Shown here: piece by piece, positions 5,243 through 8,111 of the stretch
Numbering within the stretch: position 1 is the first letter of the stretch
Layout of the letters: every line of letters starts with the position of its first letter
Assembly: GCA_021785335.1 (NCBI GenBank)
Contig: JAJYFW010000062.1
Location: 1-8,111 of the forward strand
DNA: 8,111 nt
Source of the DNA: Pseudomonadota bacterium
GTDB taxonomy: Bacteria; Pseudomonadota; Alphaproteobacteria; Acetobacterales; Acetobacteraceae
Reading direction: 5' to 3'
Program-made: the position numbers and the translations under genes
The notes under the pieces: generated by a model
What the model was told of the DNA's origin: nothing
Database searches by the model: none
The model's input: only the letters and a program-made list of their open reading frames with translations

Positions 5243-6082
5243 ATGGAGATCGAGGAGTTCTCCAACCGCTGGCTGATCCACCCGCTCTCGGCCCGGCTGA
5301 CGCCGTTGCTGGCACGGGCGGGCGTGCACCCCAACGCGGTCTCGCTCGCGGGAATGGCCTGCGGCGTGCTCGCGGGCCTCGCCTACCACGGTTACGAGGA
5401 AACGTGGCGCGTGCTGGCGGGCTTCGCGCTGATGCTCGCCTGGCACGTGCTCGACGGCGCGGACGGGCAGCTCGCGCGGCTCACCGGCAAGCAGTCGCCC
5501 ACGGGCAAGGTTCTGGACGGCATCTGCGACTACGTGACCTTCACCGCGGTCTACGCGGGGCTGGCGTCCGCGCTGCAAGGCAGGCTCGGCGCCTGGGCGT
5601 GGGTCCTCGCCGTGGCGGCGGGGCTTTGCCACGCCGTGCAGGCGGCGGCGTACGAAGTGCAGCGGCAGGAATACAATTTCTGGGGCCTCGGCCGCGCCTC
5701 GGCGTCGTTCGCGTCCGCCGGGGCGCCGCGCGAGGGGCTGCCCGGCGGCCTGCACCGCGCCTACGAGCGGCTGCAATTCGCCGCCTCCGGCGCAAGCCCG
5801 GAATTCCACGCGCGCCTTTCCGCGGCGCTGGCGTCGGGGCCGGACGGTGGGGCGGCGATGCGGGAACGCTATCGCCAGATGTTCGCCCCCTCGGTGCGGC
5901 GCTGGGCGGTGCTGTCCTCGAACCACCGCACGCTCGGCATCTTTCTCTTCTCGCTCGCCGGCATCCCGCAGGGTTATTTCTGGTTCGACATCATCGGCTT
6001 CACCGCCATCCTGCTCTTGCTGCGACGCGCGCGCCGCGCGAGCTACGCGCGCTTCTTCGCCATGGCGGCCGGCCGGGCGTGA
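5243..6082 (+). CDS. CDP-alcohol phosphotransferase, probable phosphoinositol transferase
   Basis: Integral-membrane enzyme of the CDP-alcohol phosphatidyltransferase family, 279 residues from ATG 5243. It carries the complete signature D-x2-D-G-x2-A-R-x8-G-x3-D-x3-D at residues 71-96, with metal and catalytic aspartates D71, D74, D92 and D96 all present. Hydrophobic segments lie near 33-50, 57-71, 98-110, 116-136, 231-245 and 247-261, with a polar, probably cytoplasmic insert at about 140-220. Given CDP-inositol from the preceding gene, it probably moves phosphoinositol onto an alcohol, releasing CMP. Candidate acceptors are ceramide, diacylglycerol or a second inositol phosphate. Start choice is uncertain: the frame is open back to GTG 5129, inside the previous gene, and an in-frame CTG overlaps that gene's stop (5195). 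ATG 5243 is preferred because family-like sequence (SNRWLIHPLSARL) begins there, but its ribosome site is poor. The stop is one base from the lptG stop on the other strand. Confidence 0.85.
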   Translation: MEIEEFSNRWLIHPLSARLTPLLARAGVHPNAVSLAGMACGVLAGLAYHGYEETWRVLAGFALMLAWHVLDGADGQLARLTGKQSPTGKVLDGICDYVTFTAVYAGLASALQGRLGAWAWVLAVAAGLCHAVQAAAYEVQRQEYNFWGLGRASASFASAGAPREGLPGGLHRAYERLQFAASGASPEFHARLSAALASGPDGGAAMRERYRQMFAPSVRRWAVLSSNHRTLGIFLFSLAGIPQGYFWFDIIGFTAILLLLRRARRASYARFFAMAAGRA

Positions 6083-6083
6083 C

Positions 6084-7196
6084 CTAGCGCCAAAGACGGC
6101 GGAACGGCGCCACCGCGAGCGCCATCAGCACCAGCGGCGGCGCAAGCGCCGCGGCGGCGGGGTCGAGCCCGAGCAGCAGGGCCAGATGCGCCGTGATCTG
6201 CTGCGCCAGCGTGAACACCACCCCGACCAGCGCGCCCACCGTGATCAGCCGCCCCAGGTTCTGCGAGCGCGGCGGCGCGAACACGAACGGCGCCGCGGCC
6301 ATGATCATCGCCACCATCGCCAGCGGCATCGCGATCCGCCGCCACAACTCGAGTTCGTAATAAAGCCCTTGCTGGTGCCCGCGCTGCAGCGCGCGGACAT
6401 GGCGCAACAGCCCAACCGGCGGCATCGCCTCCAGCGGCAGGGCGAGCATGCGCAGCTGCGCGGTCGATACGAAGGCGTGCCAGTCGAGCGTGGCGATCCT
6501 GCGCGTGTCGAGCCGCGCGCCGTCCACCGTGGTCTCGCGCACGCCAAGCAGCACCCAGTCGCGCCCCGGGCCGATCGCCGCGCTGTCCGCCTCGATCGCG
6601 CGCAGCAGGCGCCCATCCGGGGCGAAGGCGTAGATCTCGATGCCGAGCGCCTCCGTCCGCCCCTGGAAGCGGCCCACATGCAGGTAGGTGTGCGCGCCAT
6701 GCGCCCAGAACCCGTGGTCGCCCGGCACATCCGCGGACCCGGCGAGTGCCGCCGAGCGCAGCGCCTCCGCCCATCGTTCCGCCGGCGGCACCACGAACTG
6801 CGTGAGCGCGAACACCGCGAGCGTGACCGGCAGAACGAGCCGCGCCACCGCGCCCATGATGCGCCGCTCCGACAGGCCCAGCCCGCGCAGCGCGATGAGC
6901 TCGCTGTTGCGCCCCAGCGCGCCGAGCGAAAGCAGCGAGCCCACCAGCAGCGCCACCGGCGTCACGCTCACGAGCCTCAGCGGCGCGGTCAGGAGCACGT
7001 AGAGCAGCGCGTCCGCCACCCGGTAGCTGCCCTGCCCCACCAGCCGCAGCTGCTCGACGAAGGCGAGCAGGCTGAACAGCGCGGCGAGCCCCGACGCCAC
7101 CAGCACGTAGCCGCGCAGCGCCGCCAGCGCCACATAGCGGTCGAGCGTCGGCGCCATCCCCATCGCCGTCGCGCCCATGCGCAGGATGCGCCGCAT
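6084..7196 (-). CDS. lptG: LPS export permease LptG
   Basis: Inner-membrane subunit of the LptB2FG ABC transporter, which extracts lipopolysaccharide and feeds it to the LptC-LptA-LptD bridge. 370 residues in the YjgP/YjgQ family layout: N-terminal membrane segments at about 28-48, 64-92 and 115-137; a periplasmic beta-jellyroll-like region at about 140-270 (including DWVLLGVRETTVDG, 213-226); and C-terminal segments at about 287-307, 315-342 and 346-365. GRNSELIALRGLGLSERRIMG (95-115) is the conserved cytoplasmic loop and coupling-helix region, and LYYELELWRRIAMPL (278-292) opens the C-terminal half. ATG 7196 overlaps the lptF TGA by one base (TGATG), which decides the start and implies coupling; later in-frame methionines (7, 12, 14) are less likely. 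lptF-lptG is the usual order. It converges on the inositol operon with one base between stops. Confidence 0.93.
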   Translation of the reverse strand: MRRILRMGATAMGMAPTLDRYVALAALRGYVLVASGLAALFSLLAFVEQLRLVGQGSYRVADALLYVLLTAPLRLVSVTPVALLVGSLLSLGALGRNSELIALRGLGLSERRIMGAVARLVLPVTLAVFALTQFVVPPAERWAEALRSAALAGSADVPGDHGFWAHGAHTYLHVGRFQGRTEALGIEIYAFAPDGRLLRAIEADSAAIGPGRDWVLLGVRETTVDGARLDTRRIATLDWHAFVSTAQLRMLALPLEAMPPVGLLRHVRALQRGHQQGLYYELELWRRIAMPLAMVAMIMAAAPFVFAPPRSQNLGRLITVGALVGVVFTLAQQITAHLALLLGLDPAAAALAPPLVLMALAVAPFRRLWR

Positions 7197-8111
7197 CACG
7201 CCCACCGCCGCCGCAAGCGCGGCCAGAGTTCGGGGCCGTACGTTGCCACCAACACGACGGCCGCCAGCAGCGCCGGCGCCCACCACAGGCCGGGGACCGG
7301 CGGCACCACACCGTTCTGCACCCAGGTCCGCGCCGAGCTGGAGGCCAGGTAGTAGGCGGCGTAGATCAGCACCGCGACGCCGAATTTCTCGTGCCGTCCC
7401 TGCCGCGGCCTGGTCTCGCCGCGCGGAATGCCGAGCAGTGCCAGCAGCAGCGTCGAGATCCCAGTCGAGAGCCGCCATTGCAGCTCCGCGACGTCCGCGG
7501 GCTCCCCGGAACGCGCGAGATGCCAGGTCCCGGCGGCGAGCGGGGAATAGGGCGGCGGGCCGTGGAAGTGGAGGTAGGGGTCGACGGTCAGGGTCCCGGC
7601 CGAGACCATCTCGCCGGTCGCAAGCTCCACCACGTGCGCGTCGCGCAGCAGGATGCGCGGGTCGCCGCCCTTCTTCTCCGGCGGCAGCCGGTAGCCGGCG
7701 GCGGCGTGGATGACCTCGTTCACGCCCTCCTGCCGGCGCCGGACGAACACGCCCCGCGCCGGCGAGGCGGGCCCCTCGCGGTGGCCGAGATAGATCACCA
7801 GGTTGCCCTGCCGCGCCACGTAGAAGCTGCCGGCCTGGATGGCATCGACGTTGAGCGCGCCCTGGGCGTGGCGGGAGATCGCGTGCATCTGCGCGTAGGC
7901 CCAGGGCCGCCCGAACAGCGACAGCAGCGCCACCACCACCCCGACCCCGCCCGCCAGCACCAGCACCGCGTGGCGCACCCGCGCGGGCGTCACCCGCAGC
8001 GCGTACATGGCGACGACCTCGGAATCGCTGTTGAGCCGGCCGAACACCAGCACCACGGCGAGGAACAGCGAGATCGGGATCAGCACCTCGAGCGAGATCA
8101 GCAGTTCCAGC
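7196..8111 (-). CDS. lptF: LPS export permease LptF, N-terminus cut by window edge
   Basis: Partner of LptG in the LptB2FG lipopolysaccharide exporter. The last 304 residues are visible and the frame enters open from the right edge; roughly 60 N-terminal residues, including the first membrane segment, are missing judging by family length. Present: the second membrane segment and loop LIPISLFLAVVLVFGRLNSDSEVVAMYALRVTP, matching the LptF consensus with the acidic SDSE motif before the coupling helix; a third hydrophobic segment (VRHAVLVLAGGVGVVVALLSLFG); a periplasmic domain with GSFYVARQGNLVIYLG; and C-terminal segments beginning LSTGISTLLLALLGIPRG and including FGVAVLIYAAYYLASS. The GTG at 8086 is an internal valine, not the start. 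The TGA at 7198-7196 overlaps the lptG ATG. Confidence 0.93.
   Translation of the reverse strand, partial: LELLISLEVLIPISLFLAVVLVFGRLNSDSEVVAMYALRVTPARVRHAVLVLAGGVGVVVALLSLFGRPWAYAQMHAISRHAQGALNVDAIQAGSFYVARQGNLVIYLGHREGPASPARGVFVRRRQEGVNEVIHAAAGYRLPPEKKGGDPRILLRDAHVVELATGEMVSAGTLTVDPYLHFHGPPPYSPLAAGTWHLARSGEPADVAELQWRLSTGISTLLLALLGIPRGETRPRQGRHEKFGVAVLIYAAYYLASSSARTWVQNGVVPPVPGLWWAPALLAAVVLVATYGPELWPRLRRRWA

Noticed and set aside
5847..7352. 501-codon plus-strand open frame running from the transferase over lptG
   Set aside because: Arg/His/Gln-rich, highly repetitive translation, antisense to LptG with its membrane segments. Not protein-like.
7197..7478. N-terminal extension of lptG by 94 codons
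   Set aside because: The extra residues are the lptF 3' end in another frame, lacking any membrane segment. The TGATG overlap at 7198-7194 and the family length support ATG 7196.
1..8111. CRISPR arrays, tRNA or rRNA genes, insertion sequences, attachment sites
   Set aside because: No spaced direct repeats beyond the single 14-base-period pair, no cloverleaf or rRNA-like stretch, and no transposase, integrase or terminal inverted repeats were seen. Base and codon use look uniform across the genes.

Overview
The window is a GC-rich bacterial chromosome segment with strong third-position G/C bias, so every antisense frame is open over long stretches. LptF/LptG indicate a Gram-negative. A serine palmitoyltransferase paired with its own acyl carrier protein points to a sphingolipid-making proteobacterium, most likely an alphaproteobacterium. 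That placement is inferred from gene content; no rRNA or marker gene is present.

Layout from left to right: a family GT4 glycosyltransferase on the minus strand, cut by the left edge (1-852); a 154-base divergent gap; a secreted DUF2141 protein on the plus strand (1007-1516); a 50-base convergent gap with a small GC hairpin; a minus-strand operon of acyl carrier protein then serine palmitoyltransferase (3040-1567); a 317-base divergent regulatory region with a dyad, a palindrome and a direct repeat; a tightly packed plus-strand operon of myo-inositol-1-phosphate synthase, an inositol-1-phosphate cytidylyltransferase-like NTP transferase and a CDP-alcohol phosphotransferase (3358-6082); and, convergent with a single base between stop codons, lptG and the 3' part of lptF on the minus strand (7196-6084 and 8111-7196).

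Proposed joint function: the minus-strand pair makes the sphingoid base (serine + acyl thioester to 3-ketosphinganine). The plus-strand trio makes inositol phosphate from glucose 6-phosphate, activates it as CDP-inositol, and transfers phosphoinositol to an alcohol acceptor. Divergence of the two units from one shared regulatory region suggests the acceptor may be ceramide, giving inositol phosphoceramide by a head-group-activated (Kennedy-like) route rather than the classical CDP-diacylglycerol phosphatidylinositol route. The neighbouring GT4 enzyme could then glycosylate the head group. This is inference; the main alternative is di-myo-inositol phosphate, an osmolyte made by the same two enzyme families, or a glycerolipid acceptor. 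The lptFG pair (lipopolysaccharide export) is a separate housekeeping unit, although also an outer-membrane lipid system.
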